Position numbers and translations under genes: made by a program. Under the pieces are notes generated by a model. It saw only the letters and a program-made list of their open reading frames with translations, was not told the DNA's origin and searched no databases. Source: Eutreptiella sp. 'Long Island Sound 2002' (taxonomy: Eukaryota; Euglenozoa; Euglenophyceae; Eutreptiales; Eutreptiaceae). Taken from it: DNA of 64,000 nt. Below, piece after piece: positions 33,401 to 43,068 of the stretch (within the stretch, counting starts at the first letter, position 1; each line of letters starts with the position of its first letter). The DNA is taken from NCBI GenBank assembly GCA_964036045.1, contig OZ038383.1:41934354-41998353 (forward strand), given 5' to 3'.

Positions 33401-34760
33401 TGCGCGCAGACTGGGGCTGCGCAGTGGCACAGACCGGGGCTGCAAATCCGAGCAGACTGGGGCTGCGCAGGAGCGCAGACTGGGGCTGCGCAGGGGCGCA
33501 GACTGGGGCTGTGCAGGAGCGCAGACTGGGGCTGCGCAGGGGCGCAGACTGGGGCTGTGCAGGAGCGCAGACTGGGGCTGCGCAGGGGCGCAGACTGGGA
33601 CTGCTCATGGGCGCAGACTGGGGCTGCGCAGGGGCGCAGACTGGGGCTGCGCAGGGGCGCAGACTGGGGCTGCGCAGGGGCGCAGACTGGGGCTGCGCAT
33701 GCGCGCAGACTGGGGCTGCGCATGGGCGCAGACTGGGGCTGCGCAGGGGGGCAGACTGGGGCTGCGCAGGGGCGCAGACTGGGGCTGCGCAGGGGCGCAG
33801 ACTGGGGCTGCGCAGGGGCGCAGACTAGAGCTGCGCATGAGCGCAGACTGGGGCTGCGCGGGGGCGCAGACTGGGGCTGCGCATGGGCGCAGACTGGGGC
33901 TGCGCAGGGGCGCAGACTGGGGCTGCGCAGGGGCGCAGACTGGGGCTGCGCAGGGGCGCAGACCGGGGCTGCGCAGGGGCGCAGACTGGGGCTGCGCATG
34001 CGCGCAGACTGGGGCTGCGCAGGGGCGCAGACTGGGGCTACGCAGGGGCGCAGACTGGGGCTGCGCAGGAGCGCAGACTGGGGCTGCGCAGGGGCGCAGA
34101 CTGGGGCTGCGCAGGGGCGCAGACTGGGGCTGCGCAGGGGCGCAGACTGGAGCTGCGCAGGGGCGCAGACTGGGGCTGCGCATGCGCGCAGACTGGGGCT
34201 GCGCAGGGGCGCAGACTGGGGCTGCGCAGGGGCGCAGACTGGGGCTGCGCAGGGGCGCAGACTGGGGCTGCGCATGGGCGCAGACTGGGGCTGCGCAGGG
34301 GCGCAGACTGGGGCTGCGCATGGGCGCAGACTGGGGTTGCGCAGGGGCGCAGACTGGGGCTGCGCATGGGCGCTGACTGGGGCTGCGCAGGGGCGCAGAC
34401 TGGGGCTGCGCAGGGGCGCAGACTGGAACTGCGCGGGGGCGCAGACTAGGGCTGCGCAGGGGCGCAGACTGGGGCTGCACAGGGGCGCAGACTGGGGCTG
34501 CGCAGGGGCGCAGACTGGGGCTGCGCAGGGGCGCAGACTGGGGCTGCGCATGGGCGCAGACTGGGGCTGCGTAGGGGCGCAGACTGGGGCTGCGCAGGGG
34601 CGCAGACTGGGGCTGCGCAGGGGCGCAGACTGGGGCTGCGCAGGGGCGCAGACTGGGGCTGCGCATGCGCGCAGACTGGGGCTGCGCAGGGGCGCAGACT
34701 GGGGCTGCGCAGGGGCGCAGACTGGGGCTGCGCAGGGGCGCAGACTGGGGCTGCGCAGGA
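27467..34760. repeat. 23-bp minisatellite array, about 317 units
   Basis: The unit joins half-units GGGGCTGCGCA and GGGGCGCAGACT. Variant units replace the central AGGGGC with AGGAGC, ATGGGC or ATGCGC. The 23-bp register is kept without net length change: recurrent landmarks from 27535 to 33883 are separated by 276 x 23 bp. The unit has no stop codon in any of the six frames, so very long open frames arise on both strands. Variant patterns recur in blocks (see the higher-order repeat). Confidence 0.95.
28869..32456. repeat. Higher-order repeat within the array, 1794 bp (78 units)
   Basis: A distinctive run of variant units starts at 28869 and again at 30663 (1794 bp apart), at 29605 and again at 31399 (1794 bp), and at 29187 and again at 30981 (1794 bp). 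Within each block the pattern also repeats after 736 bp (32 units). A partial third occurrence begins at 32641. This indicates block duplication, as in higher-order satellites. Confidence 0.7.
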
Positions 34761-34900
34761 GGGGGGGGGGGGCGCCTCACCACAGGCTTTTGGCGACCCC
34801 CCCAGGCGCCGGGCTCCTCACCAGGAGGTTATTGGGGCCCGGGCCAGCGTGTGCGCGAGGGCCTCACCACAGGCTCTTGGCCCCGCGTTGTCGGGGGGGG
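34761..34900. repeat. Spacer copy 1 (G run plus CCTCACCACAGG motif)
   Basis: About 140 bp beginning with a long G run, then GCGCCTCACCACAGGC and GGCCTCACCACAGGC, ending in another G run. It recurs almost unchanged at 35188-35330. Confidence 0.8.
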
Positions 34901-35187
34901 CTGCGCAGGGCCGCAGACTGGGGCTGCGCAGGGGCGCAGACTGGGGCTGTGCAGGAGCGCAGACTGGGGCTGCGCAGGAGCGCAGACTGGGGCTGCGCAG
35001 GGGCGCAGACTGGGGCTGCGCAGGAGCGCAGACTGGGGCTGCGCAGGGGCGCAGACTGGGGCTGCGCATGGGCGCAGACTGGGGCTGCGCAGGAGCGCAG
35101 ACTGGGGCTGCGCAGGGGCGCAGACTGGGGCTGCGCAGGGGCGCAGACTGGGGCTGTGCAGGGGCGCAGACTGGGGCTGCGCAGGAG
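34901..35187. repeat. Second 23-bp minisatellite block, about 12 units
   Basis: Same unit as the main array, placed between the two spacer copies. Array plus spacer form a duplicated module of about 427 bp. Confidence 0.9.
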
Positions 35188-35330
35188 GGGGGGGGGGGGG
35201 CGCCTCACCACAGGCTTTTGGCGACCCCCCCAGGCGCCGGGCTCCTCACCAGGAGGTTATTGGGGCCCGGGCCAGCGTGTGCGCGAGGGCCTCACCACAG
35301 GCTTTTGGCCCCGCGTTGTCGGGGGGGGGG
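35188..35330. repeat. Spacer copy 2
   Basis: Near-identical to 34761-34900, then continues into the unique right flank (35331-35593), in which I see no gene. Confidence 0.8.
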
Positions 35331-35593
35331 CGCGCCGGGGGGCCGTTCAGGCTGGTTCCCCCCGGGGTTGGCTCAGTTGTGCATGGCCACAGGCCAGCAG
35401 AGGCTGTTTCTTACGGGGCTCATGTCGGTTCATGGCCCAGGGCGCATGGGGGAGGGTCCCAACTCTCGCCCCCGGAGGTTCTTGCTGGCTGTCCCTGGGG
35501 GGGGGGGGGCATGCGGTTTCGAGTGTTTTGGGAGGCGAGCTACCTCCCATGGCAAAACCCAGGCGGCCTCTTCGCGCTGGGGAACCTCCGCTA

Positions 35594-35607
35594 ATCCCTA
35601 CCGCAGG
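35594..35607 (+). repeat. 14-bp direct repeat, right copy
   Basis: ATCCCTACCGCAGG, identical to 27145-27158. LINE B sequence resumes immediately to the right. Confidence 0.75.
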
Positions 35608-35639
35608 GTAAGGTGGTGGCAAAAACGGTGGGATGGGGG

Positions 35640-36915
35640 GCGGGACGACACCCCCCCACCATCCCAATCCCTTCCCTGGGAATACCGGTGACCCCATCTA
35701 CCCAGGGTCACCTACCTTCCCCTGCCCTTTGCCCGCTCGCCCTGCTTTCCCTTCCCCCTTGCTGCCTGCTCCCTGGTGTCCTGCCTTCCCTTGTCCCCTT
35801 CCTTGCAGCCCCCCTTACCCCTCTCCTATCCCTTGCGCACCTTGTCCACTGTGCCTGTTCTTGCTGTTTTCTTCTCTCCCTGCACCCCTGCCCTGTGCTG
35901 CTCCTGCCTGTCCGCTTCACTGGCCCCCACTCTCTTGCCCTCCCTCCCGCTGGCCGTGGCGCCCTGCCCTTGCTTCGCTGCTCTGCCAAGCCTGCCCTTC
36001 CCTTGTCTGCGGTCTGCCACTGGGTTGGCTGCTGTGCCCCCCTCCTGTCCCCTCCTGCCCACCCTGGCGCTCGGACCTTCCGCCCCCTGAACCCATCTCA
36101 AGCCGGTAGATGGTCTCAGGCCCAGACTTCGGGACCTGGCGGCGACGGCGCTGGCGCTCCATGTGCGCCAGCGCCTCGTACCGAGCCGTCTGCTGGCGGC
36201 ACGCCTCGCTCTCCTCCTCCGCCGGCACCGCCGTGCTGACCTGTGGGGGCGACCCTGGCGGCTGCTGCCGGAACGAGTGTTGGGGCTGCGGCCACTGTTG
36301 CCCCTGCCCGCCCCTTTTCCCCCTTTCCCTTCTTGGTGCCCTGTCGCATGGCTGGTCCGGACTCCCCCGCCTGCCCTTTCCCTCCCTTGCCTGTCAGCTC
36401 TCGTCCTCCTGTGCGTACTCCGCTGTCCCTGCCCTCTGCCGCTCCCGCCCCTGCTCGTCCTTGCCTACTCTTGCCCCCTTCCACCCTCCGCACCTCCGGG
36501 AGGATTGACTTCATGGCAGCTGCCGGCACATTGGGTGCCGTCGGCTGCCCCTCGGCCCCCACTGGCCCCCCACTGCCATCCTCCTCGCCTTTTCCCCCTC
36601 GACCTTCGACAGCACGAGGATGTCCTCGACCACCGACACGCCCAGCCTGTCGCTCGCCGCCAGGTTGAACGGGTCTGCCCGCGGCCGTGCTGCCACGTGC
36701 TCCCCCCGCTTCTCCCCCCTCCCGCCAGCTGCCCCTGCTGCCAGCTCCGCCCCCTCTCCTCTTGCCACCGCTTGCCCCCCCTTGTCCCCTTCCTCTTCTG
36801 TCCCTGCTGCGGCCTCGCCCTTCTGCTTGTGCTCTTCCGTTCGCCGCCCCTCCTGGTGCACTGTCTCCGGACTCTGCGGAGACGAGGGCGACGACACCAC
36901 ATCGGATGCCGCCAA
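35640..36915 (-). pseudogene. LINE B ORF3 remnant
   Basis: Minus-strand pieces of ORF3 in at least three frames: VVSSPSSPQSPETVHQEG near the 5' end (36840-36910), PNVPAAAMKSILPEVRR (36510-36560), RYEALAHMERQRRRRQ (36125-36185) and GSPVFPGKGLGWWGG at the C-terminus (about 35650-35695). All match LINE A ORF3 in the same order, with frameshifts between them. Confidence 0.6.
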
Positions 36916-37721
36916 GTGCTTCGGTGAGGAGAGCTACGGGGTTTGGGCCGCCTCAATTCGGGCCATGTCAACCCTCACCCCCACCAACCTGGCCCCCCGT
37001 ACCCTCGCACTGCCTGCGGTGGCGGCATGGCGGCCGCCGCCGGCGACAGGCTGGACTTCGGGTCAGGCGTGCGGGACATCTTTCAGCAGTACATGGCATC
37101 GAGTCCCTAGCCTTGCCGTCTCTACCCTCCTCTACCTGCGCCCCGCACCTGGCGGTCCCCTCTGTGCCATGGTCCACGCGCCCTACGTGTGATATGCTCT
37201 TGGCCTGTGGTGCACTGGCTTCTTGTTCGACGTTGTCGTCCACGCCTCAGCGTACTGTTGCCTCTTCCCAGTCTGCCACCCGCCCTCTTGGCACGTACTT
37301 GATTGTCTCTTCCTTGTCCTCGCGCTCCGTGCTATGCTCCAACTTGTCGGCATGCGCCCCCCGGGCCCTCTTGGCAGCTCTTTCATCATGCCTTGCGGCA
37401 TCCGCCCCCTGCTCGTGAGCCGGCCGCCGCGGCGTCCGCCGATCCACCAACGCGCCGCTTCGCCTCTGTCCGTTTATCTGGGGCCTGCATCTTGCGTGCC
37501 CCCCCCCTGGGGCCTCGTGCCCCTCCTGCCTTGCCTTGCGACGCCCGAGGCGTGTGCCGCCTTCTCCTCCTGTTCGTTCTGGTCCCCCGCACTGGATGCC
37601 TCTTTCTGGGGGCAACCTCCCATTGTCCTCAGCCTTCTTCCTGTGCCGTTCCTGGTCTCCTGGGCTGTTCCTCATCTGATGGCCGTTTGCACCTCCCCTG
37701 CCCCGCCTCCGACACCCCTGC
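36916..37721 (-). other. LINE B ORF2-ORF3 interval
   Basis: About 800 bp against about 370 bp in LINE A. One low-complexity minus-strand frame (37247-37861) is rich in G, R and E. No domain is seen. Confidence 0.35.
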
Positions 37722-38711
37722 TCACTCGCTATCTCCTTCGCCTCCTTTCTTTCCACGGCGCTTGCTTCCGCGTCTACCGATGCTTTCAGTCCTCCCCTGT
37801 GGCCTCGCCCCTTTCTTTCGCTTCCCCTCGGTCCGCCTTCCCCGCGCTTTTTTGGTTCCACGGGCCCAGGTCACCGGGTTGACGGCCTGCCCCGGATGGT
37901 CCAGTCCGGATGGCGGATGTCGGATGCGTTTCTGCCTTCCGCTCCGGCCGCCCTCGCCCAGTGGCTCGGTCCTCCCCCGTCCCGGATGTTTCAGTCCGAG
38001 TGACGGGTGACCCTTCGTCCTCGCTCCACCCGGCCCCAGGCGGCCCGCCCCCAGCTGCCTCCCCTTGCGGCGCCACCTTACGTCCGCTCCTCCTCCCGTT
38101 CCCTCCTGTTTACATATCTGCCGGCTTCTCTTCCGCCTGCGTACCATCAGGCGTTCCCTCTGCTCGCCGCCCCATTGTTCCTCCTCATTCCGCGTGCCCT
38201 CGGACTGACGTAGCCGCCAGTCTGGGTTTGGCCGCACTTCCACTTCGGTGATTTGAGGGTTGTACCTGATCAACGCCATCTCCACTCGTTTGGTGACCGG
38301 ATCTCTCATATCTGACGCCCGTGCCTTCAGTTGCGCCTCCCTGCACGCCATGCGCTCCTGCAGATGCTCCACCGTACGCCGCAACAGTCTGTGGGCCACG
38401 GCTTCTGGCGCCACCGTATGCTCCTGGAGCCCCCTCCATAGTGATTTCACGATCACCATGTGCCACAACCCCTTGCGATGCCCTTCTTTCCCTAGCTCCC
38501 TCTGCATCGCTCTTCTGACTTTCTCACCTTTCTGGAGCAGCGGGATGTCCTGATCCCGTACCAGCCGCCCCTCCATCTCCCTATACCGCTCACATCGCAT
38601 GAAGTGCTCGTACGTTTCCAGCTCTCGTGTGCAGTGGCATCGCATGTACTCCTCCAGGAGATCCATACCCGTATGCTTGTACCACCTCATGATCGTCTCC
38701 CGCACTCGCAC
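37722..38711 (-). pseudogene. LINE B ORF2 C-terminus with knuckle motif
   Basis: Begins VRETIMRWYKHTGMDLLEEY, then the knuckle CHCTRELETYEHFMRC and long helical sequence (GLWHMVIVKSLWRGLQEH), collinear with LINE A 10490-11077, plus an extra C-terminal extension of low complexity. Upstream, the same frame continues towards RNase H but has three stops (TAG, TGA, TAA). At the codons of the first two, LINE A has CAG and CGA. Confidence 0.65.
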
Positions 38712-39051
38712 CTGACCCGTGACTGCCTGCAGCCGCCTGGTTTACAGTATTTTGGGTAGCGTTTCTGGCCTCAGCACATTGGGGAAGTGGACCTGCTGTC
38801 CCACCTTGCCCTCCAAGTACTCGCTCAGCTCTACCACTTCCGGCCCCCCTCACACCTGAGCTAACATGTGCACTGGCTGTGGGTACACCCTTAGTTCCTG
38901 CTTGCCCCTGTCCTCCTCCACCACCCATCTGGCTCTCTCCTCGTCCCCTACTCTTGGTGGTATATGTACCAAGTGGAGGTGCTCTTTTCTCTCCGGCACC
39001 CTCCATTCCGGTTCCTACTCCTTGTCCACTGCTTGTGCCGCTCCATCCGCC

Positions 39052-39629
39052 TCACGATTCCCTACCCCCGCTCGAAAGCGACTCCTGCTTTACCAGGTGT
39101 ATGACCAGGGGCACTTTGTTCATCTCCAGCACGTGCCATATCACGTATACCTGCGACGCCAGCCCCGTTCCCAGGGCCTCATGTAGTGGCTTGCTGGCTA
39201 GTCTCCTGAGAGACGCCATGTCCGCCTCCGCGTCCACCACCATCCACACTTCCCGTATGTCCTCCCCTATCTTCCCAACGACATCTGCCACCGCTTGCAC
39301 CTCTCCATGGGAGGCCGCCCTGTACACCATCTTGTCCACCATGCTTTCCGTCTCTTGTCCTACCCCCTTGACCCGTACAGCCGCTGCCCCCGCCTTGGGC
39401 GGCTGTCCTTCCACCCCGGACCCGTCCAGAAAGCCGACCACCCTATTCTCCGTGGGCTCCGGTATGCGCACCATCTCCCGTGGGTAGTGGCAGTACACCC
39501 GGTGCCGTCCGATGTCATACTCCCGCACGCCATCCTCGACGCTCAGTTTTTTCACCCCCCGGTACACTGCCCACTTATTGTCTGTCCTGGCCTTCCAGCC
39601 TTTCGTCACCACTACCCCGTGACACCATA
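39052..39629 (-). pseudogene. LINE B ORF2: RT C-terminus and RNase H
   Basis: Encodes the RT-RNase H junction in one frame with TGG where LINE A has TGA (TDNKWAVYRGV), then FLDGSG, GEVQAV and VDAEAD as RNase H motifs. Near 39055-39080 the frame changes before the final box (READGAAQ in the neighbouring frame). Truncated at 39629; plus-strand LINE D starts there. Confidence 0.7.
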
Positions 39630-42572
39630 CGGGGCGGCCACCCAGTGGCACCCGCGGCAGAGGGGCTCAGCCTCGCGGCAACCCTCCAACGGCACCCCGA
39701 CAAGAAGGCACGCAACTTCCTGCAGACGGGCACGGTCCCGGCCACCCCGCCAGACTCCGAGTGGCGATGGGACGCAGGTGTGGCGCAACCGCTGCCGGGC
39801 CCCTGGACCCTCCCGTTGTGGTATTTGCCCATGGGCACCCTGGCCCACGCCACTCAGGCCGTCAAGGGGGCTTTCCCGCAGCCGCTCCTCCCCGGCGTGG
39901 CCCTGCTCTGCAGCCTGCAGGCGGGGGCCGCCTGGGTACGGTGGAAGGAAGGAAAGGGGCGCTCGAGCTCCTTTTCCCCCCTGGTCCAGGGGCAGGCGCT
40001 GCTCCACGCCGAGGGCATGGGCACCGTGGAACGGGGGGCGATCGTGCCCGGCACGGCGTGCAGGTGGATCACAGCGGCCGCCCCACAGCCCATGCGATCG
40101 CCGCCGGCGTTCCACCGCCTCCTACGGATGGTCCCCTCTCTGGCCCCCCAACACGCCTTTACGAGGGACGTGTGGAAGGCCGTACTGAGCCACACCAGGG
40201 AGTGGCTAACGAACCCGGGTGCACAGTACCCGCCGGGGCCGGTGCTCGAACAGCTCACGGCCCCCACACCCGGGGTCCTCCACGCCCTGCACAGGGCGTC
40301 AGCTCTCACGGAGCAGCTCAACGACGAAGTGCTGGACCTGGCGCTGGAGCCGCTGCGGGTGCTCTACCCGCAAACCCACATCCCACCCGTGGGCACATCC
40401 AACCGCCTAGGCCGCCTGGGGTTGCAGCGCCGCGTCGAGGCCGCGCACCCAGGAGGCGTAGTGGAACAGTGGCTAACGCTCCGCAACCCGTCCACCGGGG
40501 AAGGCCACTGGTACCTGCATCAACTCCTCTTCCAACCACGGGCAGCCCCAGAACACCGCCGGCAAAACCCACACCACACGGACCCGGAGCGCCGAGGCGC
40601 GCAGGACTTCCCGCAGCCTGTCCCGCCCGCCCTCCCGCCGGGGCAGGACCCGGAGGGGCTACAGCAGGGCCCCCCGCTCGACACTGCCACCACGGTACAA
40701 CAAAGGGGACGCGACGGCGCGGATGGTTCAGAACCGGACGTCACGAACTGCGGAGCGGTGGCCTTGATGGCAGCCTGCAGGCACCTCGCCCGAGATACCA
40801 CGGGGCTCCGGCAGTACAGACCAACGGACCGCACGGCGCTGGCGTCCGCGGTCGGGGCCGACACCATGGGTCCCGTGGCGGCGTGGCAGGCGCAACTGCT
40901 GCCCCACGTCCCCTGCCGCGACACGCAGCCCCGCCCGCCAGCCGCAACGCACGCGCCGACGGCACCTCTCACGGCGGAGCAGCTATACGTCGTCGCGGCG
41001 GCGTTGCTAGCAGACGGCGGGGAGAGCTTTGTCCACCACCACGGCCCGGCGCAGATTGCGGGAAGCATACAAGGGCCACAGCGCGATGCACCAGACCCGT
41101 GGCATGCCACACTCCGCGGGCGCACCCGCGTCTGGGATGCGGGCGATGGCACACCCCCACCCGGGCCTAAGCAGGGGGAGGCACTGGTGCTGCAGATGGC
41201 AGGCTACCAGGCCATCCTACACGGCCACGCCGGAGGTTACCGGTCACAGGTCCTGGCCGGAGGCCGCTGGACTGTCTGGCACAGCACCGCCAGGCAAGGG
41301 GCATTCCTGCCCCTGCCCCACGTCGACTGGCAACAGGGGCCCACCCAGGCCTACTATATGTCGGCGGACCCCTGGCCGCTGGCGGTCCTGCTACACACCG
41401 TCAGCGCCCCCAACAAGAGGCAGGAACCGGGGTGGGTCAACCCCCCCACACTGGTGTGGAGCCCCGACCAGGAATAGCATCTACAGGCCGCGTGGCAGGG
41501 AGACGCCATCAGGGGCACGGACGTCCCGGACCTCCACGCGGGGCCAATCACGCACGCCCGCCCAGCGGCTACCCTGGCGGTGGCCCAACGGGGACAGCAG
41601 AACCCGCAGTGGGTGGTCTGCATGTTCAGCCCGGCGGACGCGCACATCGTCGTCTGCGACCCCGAGCGCCTGCTGGGGCCCGAAGCCGTGATCTGCGTGG
41701 CAGACTGCACCCGCATGATCATCAAGGCGCTACGGGAGGGCGAACACCAAGCCCTCCTGCTCCAGGTCAGGCTGAAGGACAACGCCCGGGCGGCGAGGCC
41801 GGGGGTGTGGCCGGCAGCGGCGCACCCCACCGACCTAGAGCTCCAGCTGGCGGTCCCGACCGCAGTGTACCACTGGCTACAGGCCTCGCACGACCTGCGA
41901 TGGAGAGGCAAGCCCGACCGCCAAATCGGCTCCGCGCACTGGCAAACGTGGCTGCAAGCAGACGCGCAGCGCGATGCCATCCGGGGTCTCGGGCCCGCGC
42001 CCGCGACACGAGCCCTCGATGCGGCGGCCCCGGGCCGCACACTGGCGCCACACACGGTGCCACTGGCCAACCTGCCCTTCGAACCAGCGGCGGAGGGCGC
42101 CATTCGGAAGTCGGTGCCGCTCCCCCCGGCGCGAGGGGCCACGGAGCCGACGAAATGCCCCCTGTGTGCAGACAAGTACTACACAAGCGGGGCAATGCTG
42201 GAACAGCTGGTGTGGCACGCGGTGCACGCTGCAGCCCCGGCAGACGACAAGGAGGCGGCCACCAACATCCTGCAGGGGAGAGCACGGAGGTCCCCATGGC
42301 ACGCCCCGTACACCCGGCGCCCCCCGTCCCAGGCAGCCGACCACGCAGACGGAGATGAGGAGGCAGCCGGAGCGGTCCCGGGGGCCGGCGGTGCGGCCCC
42401 ACCAGGGTCCATGTCCATCCCCGCGGGGCTGGCCCCCCTGGCCCCCCTGGCTCCCCCGGTCCCCCGGGCCCCCCTGTGGGCCCCGCTGGGAACGGGCTCA
42501 GCGGATGCGGCGCACCCGGATGCCCTGGCTGCGCCGGCGAACCCAGCGGCGATGCCGATGCGGGATAGCTGA
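39630..42572 (+). pseudogene. LINE D ORF1, with C2H2-like finger; 5'-truncated
   Basis: About 980 codons in one frame, broken only by a TAG at 41475-41477. No start is seen because LINE B abuts at 39629. The N-terminal half has helical, W- and L-containing sequence. Around 40735-40790 the motif TNCGAVALMAAC, followed about 180 residues later by GGRWTVWHS, is reminiscent of papain-fold cysteine peptidases (Cys then His), at low confidence. A finger CPLCADKYYTSGAMLEQLVW followed by HAVHA lies near 42156-42230. The C-terminus is proline- and alanine-rich. TGA at 42570-42572; ORF2 starts 12 nt later. Confidence 0.55.
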
Positions 42573-42584
42573 CTCCAGGAGGAC

Positions 42585-43068
42585 ATGGCGGGCGACGCCC
42601 TGTGGCTCCTCTCGTGGAACCTGCGCAACGGCCTCGTGCCGCCAGACCGGTCCCTCCGGGACACACTCCGGCGGCGCCGGGGGCCGGCGGCCTGAACCGA
42701 CAAGGAGCACCTCAGCACCGGCATGCTGCCCCAGGAGGGGGGCTTTGCCATCATGCTCCAGGAAACAGGGATCGTTACCCGGGCGCAGGAGATGCACGTG
42801 GCCGCGGCGCTCCGGGACAAGGGGTACACCGCCTTTTTTCAGCAGCCGGCTGGCGGAGACGGGAGCCACCTCCACCTCGAGAGGGGGGGGCCTCCTCACC
42901 GCGGTCAGCAGCAAGTACGTGGCGGAGCACGAGGTGCTCAGTTTCACAGAAATTGTCCCCTGGGAGGGCCGCGGCCCTGGAGAACCGCACGGACGGAGGA
43001 GGCCTCACCCTCATCAACGTCCACGGGCCGCAAGCAGGCTGTTCCCCGTGGGCGGGACGGGCGGCGTT
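42585..43068 (+). pseudogene. LINE D ORF2: APE endonuclease, N-terminal half
   Basis: ATG at 42585. LWLLSWNLRNG is the typical first endonuclease strand. A TGA at 42693-42695 interrupts; the frame continues to FAIMLQETGIV with the catalytic Glu. Frameshifts near 42890 (G run) and 42960 move the protein through two more frames, ending with LTLINVHGP, another endonuclease motif. The domain is cut at 43068 by the left LTR and resumes at 56253. Confidence 0.7.

Larger units (their letters stand above)
27159..35593. mobile_element. 8.4-kb insertion carrying a 23-bp minisatellite
   Basis: Foreign DNA between two copies of a 14-bp direct repeat, inserted at the ORF3/ORF4 junction of LINE B. LINE sequence is collinear with LINE A when the insert is skipped. 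The left flank (27159-27466) and right flank (35331-35593) are unique GC-rich DNA. In between are the arrays and a duplicated spacer. I recognise no transposase, RT or poly(A) tail, so the mode of insertion is unknown. Confidence 0.65.
21602..39629 (-). mobile_element. LINE B: second copy of the LINE A family, 5'-truncated and interrupted
   Basis: Minus-strand copy. It matches LINE A from its 3' tail (21602) back to a point inside the RT C-terminus (39629, matching about 9570 in LINE A). Parts: 3' UTR and TATA repeats (21602-23500), ORF5 (23997-24130), ORF4 (26079-27113), then an 8.4-kb foreign insertion (27159-35593), ORF3 remnants (about 35640-36915) and the ORF2 C-terminus with RNase H (37722-39629). 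The left flank is hAT DNA and the right flank is LINE D ORF1; I see no clear target duplication. Confidence 0.8.

Noticed and set aside
27149-34551. Minus- and plus-strand open frames of up to 2387 codons
   Set aside because: They are the 23-bp repeat read in frames without stops. All six frames give similar cyclic peptides, and none has unique N- or C-terminal protein domains.
27467-34760. CRISPR-like array
   Set aside because: Units are directly adjacent with no unique spacers, no cas genes are present, and the context is eukaryotic retroelements.
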